A stretch of DNA of 64,000 nucleotides from Trichodelitschia bisporula (taxonomy: Eukaryota; Ascomycota; Dothideomycetes; Phaeotrichales; Phaeotrichaceae): the NCBI GenBank assembly GCA_010356995.1, contig ML996687.1:931803-995802 (forward strand). Direction: 5' to 3'. Under the pieces are notes generated by a model. That model did no database searches. It was not told the origin of the DNA and saw nothing but the letters and a program-made list of their open reading frames with translations. The number at the start of each line of letters is the position of its first letter. The stretch's first letter is position 1. Both the position numbers and the translations under genes were made by a program. Shown here piece after piece: positions 53,995 through 64,000 of this stretch.

Positions 53995-55200
53995 ATGAAA
54001 ATCAAGCTGAAAACCACCTCGCACCCTACCCCTCCTCCTCCTCTGCCTCCATCGCTTGCTCCAACTCAAAAATCCCCGATGGCGAGATCCAAGTCCACCA
54101 AAACCGCTGCGAAGGCCACCGGTCCGGATAACGATGGCTCTCCTCCTAAACCCAAGCGTGCGTACAACAAGAAGCCGAAGCCGGAACCCGCCGACGGCGA
54201 AGCTTCGGCCTCAGCTCCCAAAGTCGCCAAAAAGCGCGCTCGCAAGGACGACGATGATGACGGTGCCGCGGAGCCGAACAAGAAAGCCAAGATGTTGAAG
54301 GTCAAGCTCAATACAAAATTCCTTCCAGACGATGGCGCCCCGAAGTCTTCTCTTAGCGCTGCCAACCCACCGCCCTCTCTACAGCGGCAAGATTATCAGC
54401 CGCTTCCGAAGGTCAAAATCGCCATGAAGAAAAGCTTCAGTACTCCGCGCGTTAAGATCAAACATTCCGGCGCTCCGCCGGAGCGGCACCATGCTGTTGG
54501 ATACGATAGCGAAGCCGAAGATGCCGAAAACGACCCGCACATTGAGCAGCAGTTCGTTCTCCGCATGCCGCCCGGTCGCGACTGTGATATCCTGCGCACC
54601 GCAATCAACGAACGCAAGATTGGCCTTCCAGTGGGACGTGGTGGTTTAGATGTCTACTTCCGTTTCTTCGACAAGGAAGGGCGGCGCGCCGCTGTCCATA
54701 TCGAGAACAGGATCTACGCTGCTACGCTTCTGGACCTGCCCTGTGTCATAGAAGCAATGAAAACCTGGGACAAGCGTGGTTTGTACAAGACCGCGGATGT
54801 TTGCCAGGTTTTACTTGTTCTGGGACTCGTGGCTAGCGAAGAGGAAGCCAAATCCTACCCTCTACCGCGCGAAGTTGATGCAGATACTTGGCAGTATCCC
54901 CATGGTTTGACGCCCCCCATGCATTGGGCTCGAAAGCGCCGCTTTCGTAAGCGGGTCAGCTTCCGTACTATCGAGGCTATCGAAGATGAGGTTGCGCGTC
55001 TGCTCGATCTTGATCAGCAGGCCTGGGATACCGGTGGCGACTCCGAGTATAAGATTGTCGATCTCACTCATAAGGATTCTCAAGGAGCCTCAGATGAGGA
55101 AGACGCCTACGGTGAGGAGGCTGACGGCTACTATGAGGATGAAGATGAGGATGATGGGGAGTTTGCGCGTCTCATGGAGAAGGAGCTCGCGCGTCCAGGC

Positions 55201-55238
<38 letters not shown>

Positions 55239-55626
55239 CGAGGATGCTCGTCTTGCTACCGATCAGGGCATGGAAATCGATGCCAAAGTAAACCCAGAAG
55301 ACTCCATGGCGCCTCCGATTGCCACTCCTGCCGCTGTTGGTACGCCATCTATTACCGAGGGAAGCCATGACGAAGGCGGCATGGAATCCGAGCTCGAATC
55401 AGAGCACTTGGACGAAGATGAGATTGCCGCCCTCGCGGAACAGGAGCAGCAGCGGGAAGAAATCGAAGACCTCAAGAAGGAAATCGCACAGGCCGAAAAC
55501 CAACTTGCCAGTCAGACTAATCCGCATCTGAAGCAGCGCGCCGCGGCCAAAGTCAAGAGTCTAAAGGCGGACCTGGAACTCAAGATGGTTGGACTCGGTG
55601 AGGGCGCAGAGGAGGATGAAGGTTGA
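53995..55626 (+). CDS. TAF7: TFIID subunit TAF7
   Basis: Intronless, 543 residues. TAF7 (TAFII55) binds TAF1 within TFIID and restrains its activity. The signature domain is at residues ~182-330: HIEQQFVLRMPPG, DVYFRFFDKEGRRAAVHIENRIYA, LLDLPCVIEAMKTWDKRGLYKTADVCQVL, and YPHGLTPPMHWARKRRFRK. The N-terminal 170 residues are basic/Pro-rich and disordered. The C-terminal region is acidic and includes 13 consecutive Asp encoded by (GAT)12-GAC (55201-55239), then a coiled coil (EQQREEIEDLKKEIAQAENQ) ending EEDEG. Start at the ATG 53995 gives a fungal-type MKIKLK beginning. Confidence 0.93.
55201..55239 (+). repeat. GAT trinucleotide repeat in TAF7
   Basis: Twelve GAT plus one GAC, coding Asp403-Asp415; a microsatellite able to change length without frameshift. 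Confidence 0.9.
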
Positions 55627-55993
55627 TGCAGGCCCGCAGGTCATTGAGGGCACTGAGGGGCTTTTGAAGAGCTCTTTACTTTGCATGCATAGCACTGCGG
55701 GATGGTTTTTAGCGGGAATTGAAGTCAGTCGCTTCTCTGATCGCTGAAGATTTACTTGATGGTTTTTTAAAGCGATTCAAGTGTTTTCAGATACCCTCAA
55801 GAATCCGATTTTTACTGCACTCAAGTGTGACATGGTTTACGTCACGCCTGTTTATCCTCGATCTTGATACAGATACACTATGCTACAATCTTCCACGTTT
55901 TGGACAAGAATCCCGCACCCATGAACAATACTACCAATGCAATGCCTTGATTAACCAGACGCTTCGCCACACTGAAATGCCGTACGTAATGTA
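55627..55993. other. Intergenic, convergent 3' ends
   Basis: Between the stops of TAF7 and CEF1. AT-richer than its surroundings; nothing recognised. Confidence 0.6.
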
Positions 55994-58383
55994 CTACTGA
56001 TGCCCGTTCACAGCGCCCAAGCCCTCCAGCTCATCCCTAACCGCTCTGTACGCCTCCTGTCCCTCGCGCCCACGACGGCTGATGAAAGCAACCTCGTCTC
56101 GCAATCCCTCCAAACGGCGAGCGATGGCAGCTTCCTCGCCCACTTGCGCGCGAAGTGCCGTATTGAGATCGATGCGCGTCTTCTCCAGCGCGTCGGCGGC
56201 TTCCGTGATCTTCTGCCGCAGCATCTTGGCTCGCTGCACATAACCTCCATGAACTTTGACCAGCTTCCTTTCGACCTCGTTGCCCCGGTCAGCATCAGCC
56301 ATGATTCTCTCCTGGATACTCTGCCTTCAGGTTAGTCAGATCCTCTCGCAGATGGCCGTCAACTTACATCGAAGGCCTCCACCATCAACTGGTGCTCGTC
56401 GATCTCATCCTCAAAATAGCCATCAAGACCAGGAAGACGCGCTGTGCTGTGTAGCTCCATCCAGCCTCTAACGAACTCCTCTTTCTCCACTTGGGCCTGC
56501 TTGGTGGACAGCTCCTTCGACACCTCCGCCCGCGCCTTCCCCAGTAAGTCATCGTCGAGGTCTTGCAAAGGTCGAACAGTGCCGCTAATCTTGGAGCCCC
56601 CAAACTTCCTACCGTCATGTGCAATGAGGAGGGCAGCCTCCACCGCTATCGCTTTTTCGGTAGGATCCTGGATAGCCTCAGCATTGCGAAGCATAGCGTC
56701 CACATCCACAATCGTTGGACGAGGAAGCCCCATCTGCACCACTTGAGTTTGACGTTTGAAATCGGTCAGTTCGGCAGCCTGACGCAGCTGCCTCTCGCGC
56801 CGGTCACGCAGAGCAGCGTCTTCAATGCTAACCTCAGTCCGCACAACCTCCTGTTGTTCTTCAGGAAGTTCCAGTTCAAACTCGAGTTCCTTGGGTTTAG
56901 GCAGAGCAGCAAATCTGTCAAGGAGATTCTTGCGTACAGCTTGCTCACGCAACTTCATGTCCCGAGGGGTTTGGCTCACTAGCTGCATACCGCTGTCTTG
57001 GTTCAGACTCAGGCTATCTCGAGGGGTCCGTAAAGGAGTTGCGCCGGGACCTCGCAGAGGGGTGGATCCGATGCCATTGACTCCCTGGCGGAAGGGCGTA
57101 GCCAGGGGATTCGGCGTCGCTACTGCCTGCTTGCTCGGGGCAGCGCCACCGAAGCCAGTTGAGCCCGAGCCTTCAACAAGCGGAGCATTGTCACCCCCCA
57201 GCAGGGCGGATTGTGTATCTGTCAAGGCTCTGGCATTCCGAATTTCGTTCGCGACGCGGTCTTCCTCTTGAGGGGCGCGGGGTGTCCGGATAGGGGTGGC
57301 TCCGGCCATGTTTGAATAGTTGCCGATGAGACCCCGGGTAGCATCGTATTCGCTGTTCCCTGCTACCTGAGCCGCACGCTCCCCAGCAAAACCCATCTTG
57401 ATGATATCCTCCAGCTCCGCATCGGATACCTGGGGGGCGGGAAGCACAAGGGGCCTCCGCATGCTGCTTTGCTCTGCTTCTCTGATCTTCTGCATTTGTG
57501 CCGCCTTGATTGCCGCAGCAGAGAGGCCACCCTCGTTGGCTTTGTCGTTCTTCTTTCTCTTGCGCTCTTCTCCCTCGTCGTCGTGTTCCCCCTTGCGTTT
57601 ATTAGCAAGCTGCTGCTTTCTAGGGTCGAACGCCTCGCGCTGTCGCTCATTGCGGTCAAGTTCCTCGCCCGTATCGTAAAAGCCAGGAGCAGGCGCACGT
57701 TCGAAGGGAATGTCGGCGTTGTAGTCCATCTCTCCTTTCTTGAAAGTCTTGAGTTTGATGTTGATACCGCTCATCTTCAACTCTCGCCTCTTCTGCAAGG
57801 ATGCTACTCTCCTCGACTCCTCAAGCTGCCGCTCTCTCGCCTTTCTCTTCGCCTTTTTGCCCTGTGTGTTCGCAAGGCGAGCTCTCGCCTCGCTGAGCAT
57901 CTCCTTTTCATCTTCATCCAGGTCGACGGTGTCCGGCCGTGCTGGTTTTGATTCCGGGTCTGGATCCAACTCGCCAGGCCTCAGCTTTCGCACGTCGTCA
58001 GCGCTCGGCGCAACCGTCTCTCCGCCGCTCGGCCCCCCGAGCGCCAGGTCTCCTGCCTCCCTCGCCTCGGCCTCGTCCAGCAGTTTCTGGTAGCGCTCCA
58101 AGCACTGCGTTGCCGTGCGGCCCACGATGGGTGCAATAGTTCGCCATTGTGTGGGCATCAGCTTTGCAAGATGCAGGAGTTTCTCATCCTCCTCTTTGCT
58201 CCATTCAATCTTCTTGATCTGCGGGTCCAGCCATTCCGACCATCGCGCCTTGCACTGCTTGGGAGTCTTGCGCGCAAGGAGTGACGATACACGTGCCCAT
58301 TGATTAAGGCCATATTTGGAAATGGATGCCTTGAGGATTTCATCTTCGATGTTGGTCCAGACGCCGCCTTTGACGGTCACCAT
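55994..58383 (-). CDS. CEF1: Prp19-complex Myb protein Cef1/Cdc5
   Basis: Exons (minus) 56368-58383 and 55994-56320 (intron 47 nt), 780 residues. Cef1 (S. pombe Cdc5, human CDC5L) is a core subunit of the NineTeen complex of the spliceosome. Two Myb repeats open the protein: [20 protein letters not shown] with [20 protein letters not shown], then [21 protein letters not shown]. Next come Lys/Arg/Glu-rich segments, [18 protein letters not shown], the TPLRTP-type repeats ([24 protein letters not shown]) that are phosphorylation sites in the family, and a C-terminal coiled coil ([18 protein letters not shown]) that binds Prp19 partners. The intron splits FD and SIQERIMAD. Confidence 0.95.
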
Positions 58384-58812
58384 GGCGACGAACTGGTTTT
58401 AGGGCAGTGATGCACGGTGTTGGAAGCGGACGATGGTAAACTGCAGGCGGTCCTAGTGAGAACGGAAGTGTCTGCGATAGGGTGGGTGAGCAGAATGGTA
58501 AAGTAGTGAAGTGAAAGCAGAATGGTAAAGAAGTGAAACGGAAGCTTCACCGCGGTCGCGAACTTCCGGCGCGCCAAGATACTGATTATCACGTGATATA
58601 GGGCTTCCATTTTGAGCCGCTGTGACGTCGTTACTGATGTCAACCATCTCGAGACTGGCAGACCAATGTCCACCACAATTAATTCAGCAAAATCACCGGA
58701 CCTGAATCATAAAGCGCCTTCAGTACCAGCCATGTTTCTTTCAATTTGTCGGACAGGTGTGCCTAAACGCTCATTGCGTGCATATCCACCCATCAGGCTG
58801 AGGTCGACGGCC
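58384..58812. promoter_or_regulatory. Divergent region CEF1 / small conserved gene
   Basis: Contains a perfect palindrome ATCACGTGAT (58588-58597, E-box) 205 bp before CEF1, and two tandem copies of an ~26-bp unit AGCAGAATGGTAAAGNAGTG (about 58490-58541). Confidence 0.5.
58588..58597. promoter_or_regulatory. Palindromic E-box ATCACGTGAT
   Basis: Perfect 10-bp palindrome of the RTCACRTGAY class, between the divergent starts of CEF1 and the small gene at 58813. Confidence 0.4.
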
Positions 58813-59107
58813 ATGGACATGCGGGTCAAAGTCGACAATCAAAGGCAAACGTCGAACCCGAATAAGAAAGTGAGTTCGATCAACATGTATGCAGTCCAAT
58901 GTATCGGCCAACGCTCAACCCCGCCTGTAGCTATCAGACGGGTCCCAGACTGCCAAAGCCAAGCGGCAATCCGAACTCGACAGAGAACTTCAGGAGAAGA
59001 TGGCTGGTATTTCAGGTGACGGTGGTGATTCCGGTGTCGAATTTGAAGATGGCCGTCCCGTTGCCATGAAGCGCGGTGTACGTGACAATATGTTTCGATA
59101 CATATAG
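58813..59107 (+). CDS. Small conserved-looking fungal protein, function unknown
   Basis: Exons 58813-58869 and 58931-59107 (intron 61 nt with GTGAGT donor and TGTAG acceptor), 77 residues; both exons join in phase 0. The protein starts MDMRVKVDNQRQTSNPNKK, continues with a charged helix (AKAKRQSELDRELQEKMAG), then SGDGGDSGVEFEDGRPVAMK and a basic/aromatic end KRGVRDNMFRYI. I believe similar small proteins with a KRSVRNNMFRYI-like ending occur widely in fungi, but I cannot name a function. In-frame ATGs exist further upstream, so the start is uncertain. The stop lies only 14 bp from the convergent LYC1 stop. Confidence 0.65.
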
Positions 59108-59121
59108 AAGTATAAGGTTAT

Positions 59122-60361
59122 CTAGCACCATGCATATTTCTCGTTCCCAAGCCAGTCAATCCAGCTCCCAACAGGGCCAACGCTCAGCCGCTCCCCATAC
59201 CAGCGCAAGCTTGCAATGCTCTCTGAGTCCCTGTGTACCATTTCAGCTGAGGGATAAACTGTCTTTGCTGCTTCGATAACGATCTTGGTTGGATTCCAAA
59301 TCTCCACGTTCGCCATGTTCCACGCTCTGGCTTCTTGGCTGGCTGCCCCGATGAGCGCCGCAATGGACGGAACATAGCGCAGGAACATTTCATCGCTGGC
59401 TTGTGTCTCCCAATTCAAGGTGCCTTCGCCTTCAACGACAAGGCGCAGAACATGCAGCGTGTTCCCGGCGTCATCTGTCGGATCTTCGTTGTACCACATG
59501 CGAGTCCAGTAGCACCACACCCGCTTTCCGGATTCGTCGAATACCATCGCTCCCTTTACGTCAGGGGCACGGCGGTAAAGTTCCTGGGCCACAAATTCCT
59601 CCCGCGCATGATGCCAGAGGATGGTCTCTACGTCTGGAACCACCGCGACGTGTACCTTTCCGGAGGGTGCCATCTTCATGCTTTGCCGAATAAGTTTCTC
59701 GTCATCCGCGCAGAGATCGGGCAGGTCGTCAGCATACAGCAAGTGGACCGGAGAAAGAGGGTCGTGGAGCTCGTTAGCGATTGCTTGCGAGGTGCATGGG
59801 ACGGATATATGCGCCGACTTGAACGGCTCCCAGCCAAGTGCTGCGTAGAATTCCTTTGATTTTAATCAGTCCAAGTTGCACCAGAAGTCTCGTGGGCCCT
59901 ACCTTCCCAATGTCAGAATAGAGAACACTGAACAGGCTCTCCCGCTCGTCAGCCTGCCATATCTTCAGGGCTTCTCCAAGCTCTTTGAGCATGCGCGCCG
60001 CATAACCCCTCCTTCTCAATTCTGGCGGACAGAACACACTTCCAATCCCATGGCACCACACGTCCTTGACAGTTCCATTTTGTGCAACGATGGCTCTCTT
60101 CCGGTAGGTCTCACAACCCGCCAAAACAAGCCGCTCCTTGGCCGCCTTGTCGACCAAGGCCCAGTAGGTAAGCCCGCCATTCTGGGTGAGCTCCCTGCTG
60201 GCGAGGAACTTTTCGCGCTTCAGATATGCGTCGAGCGACAACGCACCTCTCCAAGCAACGGCATTGGCTTTCATCTGCCGAAGCTTCTCCTCCTCGGTGG
60301 GCTGGACCAAGCCCAGAGCAGGGGACCTGCTGTCTGGCAAATCCTTAACCAATCCGTTCAT
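59122..60361 (-). CDS. LYC1: LYC1-type lysine N-acetyltransferase (GNAT)
   Basis: Exons (minus) 59903-60361 and 59122-59853 (intron 49 nt), 396 residues. The family, first defined in Yarrowia, acetylates free lysine as the first step of lysine use. The GNAT part is in exon 1: YWALVDKAAKERLVLAGCET, DVWCHGIGSVFCPPELRRRGYAARMLKELGEAL (acetyl-CoA loop RRRGYAA), LYSDIGK, EFYAALGW across the splice. The second half is the LYC1-specific domain (AVVPDVETILWHHAREEFVA, GAMVFDESGKRVWCYWTRMWYN, DWLGNEKYAWC at the end). The ATG at 60361 starts MNGLVKDLPDSRSP. Confidence 0.82.
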
Positions 60362-61148
60362 GGCTGGATGGTGCTTTTGGAAGCAAATTGGGATTAAACA
60401 ATCAAAGAGTAAGCGCGAAGCACACGAAGGTATTTCTCCAAAGTTGCAGGAGAATTTTAAGCAACGAAAGAGAAGGGAAAGCAAATGAATTTAACTACGG
60501 ATCGTAAATCGTCAGGACCTATCGAACGCCTCAGAGCCGTACAAGAGGGTCATGCGGTCCGGACTTGGACAAACATGTCGGTGGGTGGTGTCTCGGGAGC
60601 GGAAGTAAAGACGTCCAATGGTACGAAGCGCGATCCGGAACCATTCCAAAAACGCCGTTGCTTTCCCGTGCGCATTGGTGATGTTGACAGTGCTGCAGCA
60701 TGTAAGGCCGATGCTAGCCGAGCAAAAAGTGATACGCAGTTACAATTTGTGCTCTAAACAGTTTCATGCTATTACGTACTGTATGGGGCGTAACTGGGAA
60801 ACGTAATTCTCAGCTAGTTCTTGAGTTAGTTCGAGAGGGGACGATATTCACATGAGAGGATCCGCACAAAGAAGAGTACTTAGGTCCCGTGACCTATCCC
60901 ACCGATTACAGTCGGTAAGATTTGCCCGGAACAAAGAATTTCCTTCACCGTTCAGTCTCGAGCCCTTGGCCTATAGGAATGACTCCGCCAAGGCCTGACT
61001 CATCCGCCCCCCTCCCCCCACACCTCCCCAACAATGAACCCGCGTCAAAGCCTCGCGAAATCCGTTGGTGGGGTAGCTTTCTTGTCGCCAAATCTCCAAC
61101 ACTTGTGACTAGCATTTGCCCCATTCAAAAATACCCCTAGCCGTAGCC
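60362..61148. promoter_or_regulatory. Divergent region LYC1/THS1
   Basis: About 790 bp with no recognised gene; a 90-codon plus-strand frame (60485-60757) has no recognisable features. The THS1 side has a C-rich leader (about 61009-61030). Confidence 0.5.
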
Positions 61149-63510
61149 ATGGCGGACGCCGTGAAGAATACCATCGGCGAGATCAAAGAAGGTGTCAAGC
61201 AACTGGGTGTCACCGACAAATCCAAACAGCCAAAAAAAGACAAGAAGAAGGCCGGCAAAGACACCGCTTCTGGCCCAGATGAGCTCGAAACTCCTCCAGC
61301 TTACTTTGACCACCGGATCCAGATCTTCGAGAAACTCAAGGCCGAGCGTGATGCCGAAATTGCACAAAAGCCGCGAGAGCAGATCAACATTACCCTTCCC
61401 GATGGTCGCATGGAAGTCGGCACGTCGTGGGAGACTACCCCCGCGGATATCGCTCGCTCAATCAGCAAGTCCCTCTTCGAACGCACTGTCATTTCTCGCG
61501 TAGATGGCGAGCTGTGGGATCTTGAACGTCCACTCGAGGGAAGCTGCAAACTAGCACTGCTGGAGTTTGAACATCCCGAGGCAAAGAAGGTCTTCTGGCA
61601 TTCGAGTGCTCACATACTGGGGGAGGCCGCCGAGCGGCGGTTCGGCTGCGACCTTTGTATTGGCCCACCTGTGGAGGATGGCTTTTATTACGAGATGGCT
61701 CTGCCGGGAGGTGCGGTCGTCCAGGAATCGGACCTAGCTCCGCTTGAGCGCGTCGCTGCCAAAGCCATAAAGGAGAAGCAGCCCTTCGTTCGCCTGGAGC
61801 TTTCAAAAGATGACCTCCTGGAGATGTTCAAGACGAATAAGTACAAGCAGCATATTATCAAGGACAAGATCCCCGATGGCTCATACACCACCGTGTATCG
61901 TTGTGGTCCGTTGATTGATCTGTGTCGTGGTCCGCACGTACCACATACTGGGCGCATAAAGACGTTCAAGATCATGAAGGTGAGAGGCATTGTGCCAATT
62001 ATTGTCCCAAAGCTATACTGAAGAAAGGCAGAACTCTGCATCATACTTCCTCGGCGATGCCGCCAACGACTCCCTGCAACGCATCTACGGTGTCTCCTTC
62101 CCAGACAAGAAGCTGATGGACGAGCATCTGAAGTACCTAGAAGAGGCTGCGAAGCGAGACCACAGGAAAATCGGCAAGGAGCAAGAGCTCTTCTTCTTCC
62201 ACGAGCTCTCTCCGGGATCGTGTTTCTTTTTGCCACATGGAATGATCATCTACAACACTCTTCAGTCCTTCCTGCGGTCGGAGTACTGGAAGCGGGGCTA
62301 TCAGGAAGTGAATACACCAAACATGTACAATGCTCAACTCTGGATGAAGTCCGGTCACTGGGAACACTACCAAGATGACATGTTTACCTTCACTGTCGAA
62401 AAGCAGCCTTGGGCGTTGAAGCCAATGAACTGCCCTGGACACTGCCTCCTGTTTGCACATCGTGAGCGCAGCTATCGGGAGTTACCCTTGCGGATCGCAG
62501 ATTTTGGTGTTCTACACCGCAACGAGGCCTCAGGTGCGCTCACTGGCCTGACACGTGTGCGGAGATTCCAGCAGGATGATACACACATTTTCTGCACTCA
62601 AGACCAAATCACCGACGAGATTATTGGTCTCTTTGATTTCCTAGGCACTGTTTATGGCAAGTTCGGCTTTACTTTCAAGCTTAAGCTCTCCACCCGGCCG
62701 GAAAAGTACCTCGGAAAGCTGGAAGAGTGGAACCTGGCAGAAGCCAAGCTTGAGGACGCTCTGAATCAATTCAAGGCCCAGAAAGGCGCTGAATGGGAGC
62801 TCAATGTCGGCGATGGCGCCTTCTACGGACCTAAGATTGATATCACCATTTGCGACGCTCTTAGGCGGGAGTTTCAATGTGCCACCATTCAACTCGACTT
62901 CCAACTTCCTCAGCGCTTTGACCTGGAGTACATGACAGCTGAGAATGCCCCAAAAGATTCTCAACAAGAAGCAAATGCTCCCGCGGAGACCGACAGCAAG
63001 AAGACCGAGCCTTCAGGGCCAAAGCCGGGCTATGCACGCCCGGTCATGATCCATCGCGCCATTTATGGTAGCTTCGAACGCTTCATCGGAATCCTCACGG
63101 AGCATTTCGGTGGCAAGTGGCCGTTCTGGCTGAGCCCACGTCAAGTGCTCGTCGTTCCGGTCATGCCTGCCGTGAATGACTATGTCGAGGAAGTCCGGAA
63201 GATCTTCCGGGATAAGGGCATGCATGTGGACATTGATGTCAGCGGCAACACCCTCCAGAAGAAGATTCGGACAGGTCAATTGGCCCAGTACAACTTCATC
63301 TTCGGTAAGGGTGCCATGGTCCTTTGTATCCGTATGCATGGCTAATGAGATGTAGTTGTGGGCGCCCAGGAGAAGGAGAGCCGCACAGTCAATATCCGAA
63401 ACAGAGATGACCCTGCCACTCAGGCCAAGGGTGAACTGGTTCCTCTTGAAGTGGCCATCGAGAAACTCACGGCACTGCGTGATACCCGGGTGTTGAAGAA
63501 TGCTATCTAG
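61149..63510 (+). CDS. THS1: Threonyl-tRNA synthetase, cytosolic
   Basis: Exons 61149-61979, 62032-63304 and 63356-63510 (introns 52 and 51 nt), 752 residues. Charges tRNA(Thr). Domains in order: Lys-rich N-terminal extension, TGS domain ([20 protein letters not shown]), the N2 editing domain with [16 protein letters not shown] (H-x3-H) and the later [10 protein letters not shown], then the class II core with [40 protein letters not shown] and a zinc-site Cys, [19 protein letters not shown] (motif 3), and the anticodon-binding domain ending DTRVLKNAI. No mitochondrial presequence is apparent. A Ser/Glu/Lys-rich ~25-residue insert ([19 protein letters not shown]) precedes motif 3. Confidence 0.95.
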
Positions 63511-64000
63511 ACATCGGACTACAATAACCACTTGATGTCGGACACCCCTGACAATTCGGGTTTCTTCTCTAGCTGTGAGGGGCGCAGAGTTCACTGCTGT
63601 GTATGTTAGCCATCTACGGCTTACGCGGGCCCAGTCTCCCGTACTTGGATTCAAGGTAGCACATGATAATCGGTGCGAAACACTACGTCATAGGTGCGAT
63701 CACAGCATTATGTGACCTGAGAAAGCGTTCAATCGAGCGTCTCCCATGCAAGCGATGAGCCAACTTCAATTGTGACATATTTAACCCCTGACTTCAGGAG
63801 TGATACTAAGCACATGTCAGCGAACAATCATTTATTTCATGTTGCTGTAACCCGAAGATACTTTTGCATGGGCTTTAACCTATAATTGTCTATCTAACCG
63901 TGCTTCACCATCTTTATGAGCAGAACGAGAGAAAGATGTGAGCACCCTTCTCAGACCATCGGATCCTGCCCGCACCCCTCTAGAGAAATGCCTCGAGGTT
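63511..64000. other. Intergenic to window edge
   Basis: Downstream of THS1; no gene, repeat or RNA recognised. Confidence 0.55.

Noticed and set aside
60485-60757. 90-codon plus-strand frame upstream of THS1
   Set aside because: No motif or homology recognised; sits in a divergent promoter region.
63013-63654. 213-codon minus-strand frame
   Set aside because: Antisense of the THS1 3' end.

Overview
The window is a gene-dense piece of nuclear chromosome from a filamentous ascomycete (Pezizomycotina-like). Evidence: about 30 recognisable eukaryotic housekeeping genes, many short introns (mostly 45-100 nt) with GTRNGT donors and CTAAC/CTGAC-type branch points, fungus-restricted families (VTC1, LYC1, the GTA3 amidotransferase subunit, fungal-type SEC12, a CE12 pectin esterase), and several divergent gene pairs. 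I cannot name the species. I see no ribosomal or transfer RNA gene, no transposon that looks whole, no virus-like element and no CRISPR array.

Layout. 1-1235: patatin-like lipase (-, runs off the left edge), then 1.9 kb without a gene. 3163-6210: CDC43 and FOL3 (+). 6527-11487: YKT6 (-), NFU1, VPS51, ornithine carbamoyltransferase (+). 11772-18199: VTC1 (-), a RAD60/ESC2-like SUMO-like-domain protein (+), COQ4 (-), cwf18 and VMA22 (+), NHP2 (-). 18200-20898: a loose stretch with one doubtful small gene and a fold-back repeat, then GTA3 (-) and CDC8 (+). 21110-29311: aspartyl-tRNA synthetase (-), SAR1 (+), histidyl-tRNA synthetase (+), SEC12 (-). 31476-36778: an unusual FAD/NADPH reductase (+) converging with a CCA1-TTI2 fusion gene (-). 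38230-47038: FBA1, RPN5 (+), LTO1 (-), methionyl-tRNA synthetase (+), CCT1/TCP1 (-). 47984-58383: prolyl-tRNA synthetase (+), SNU66 (-), rhamnogalacturonan acetylesterase (+), TAF7 (+), CEF1/CDC5 (-). 58813-63510: a 77-residue protein (+), LYC1 (-), threonyl-tRNA synthetase (+).

Functional threads. Translation is over-represented: five aminoacyl-tRNA synthetases (Asp, His, Met, Pro, Thr), the CCA-adding enzyme, a mitochondrial Glu-tRNA amidotransferase subunit and LTO1. COPII vesicle budding is represented by the GTPase SAR1 and its exchange factor SEC12, 2.7 kb apart, with YKT6 and VPS51 acting later in traffic. Pre-mRNA splicing has cwf18, SNU66 and CEF1. The acidic vacuole has VTC1 and VMA22.

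Most notable: SAR1 needs a 2-nucleotide exon, and YKT6 a 6-nucleotide exon, to encode their conserved proteins. CCA1 and TTI2 are joined in one open frame. The VTC1 intron carries a run of 30 G. A TACGGATGTA-type motif recurs in at least eight non-coding places. A flavodoxin-less reductase carries a CCGGGCC cysteine cluster.
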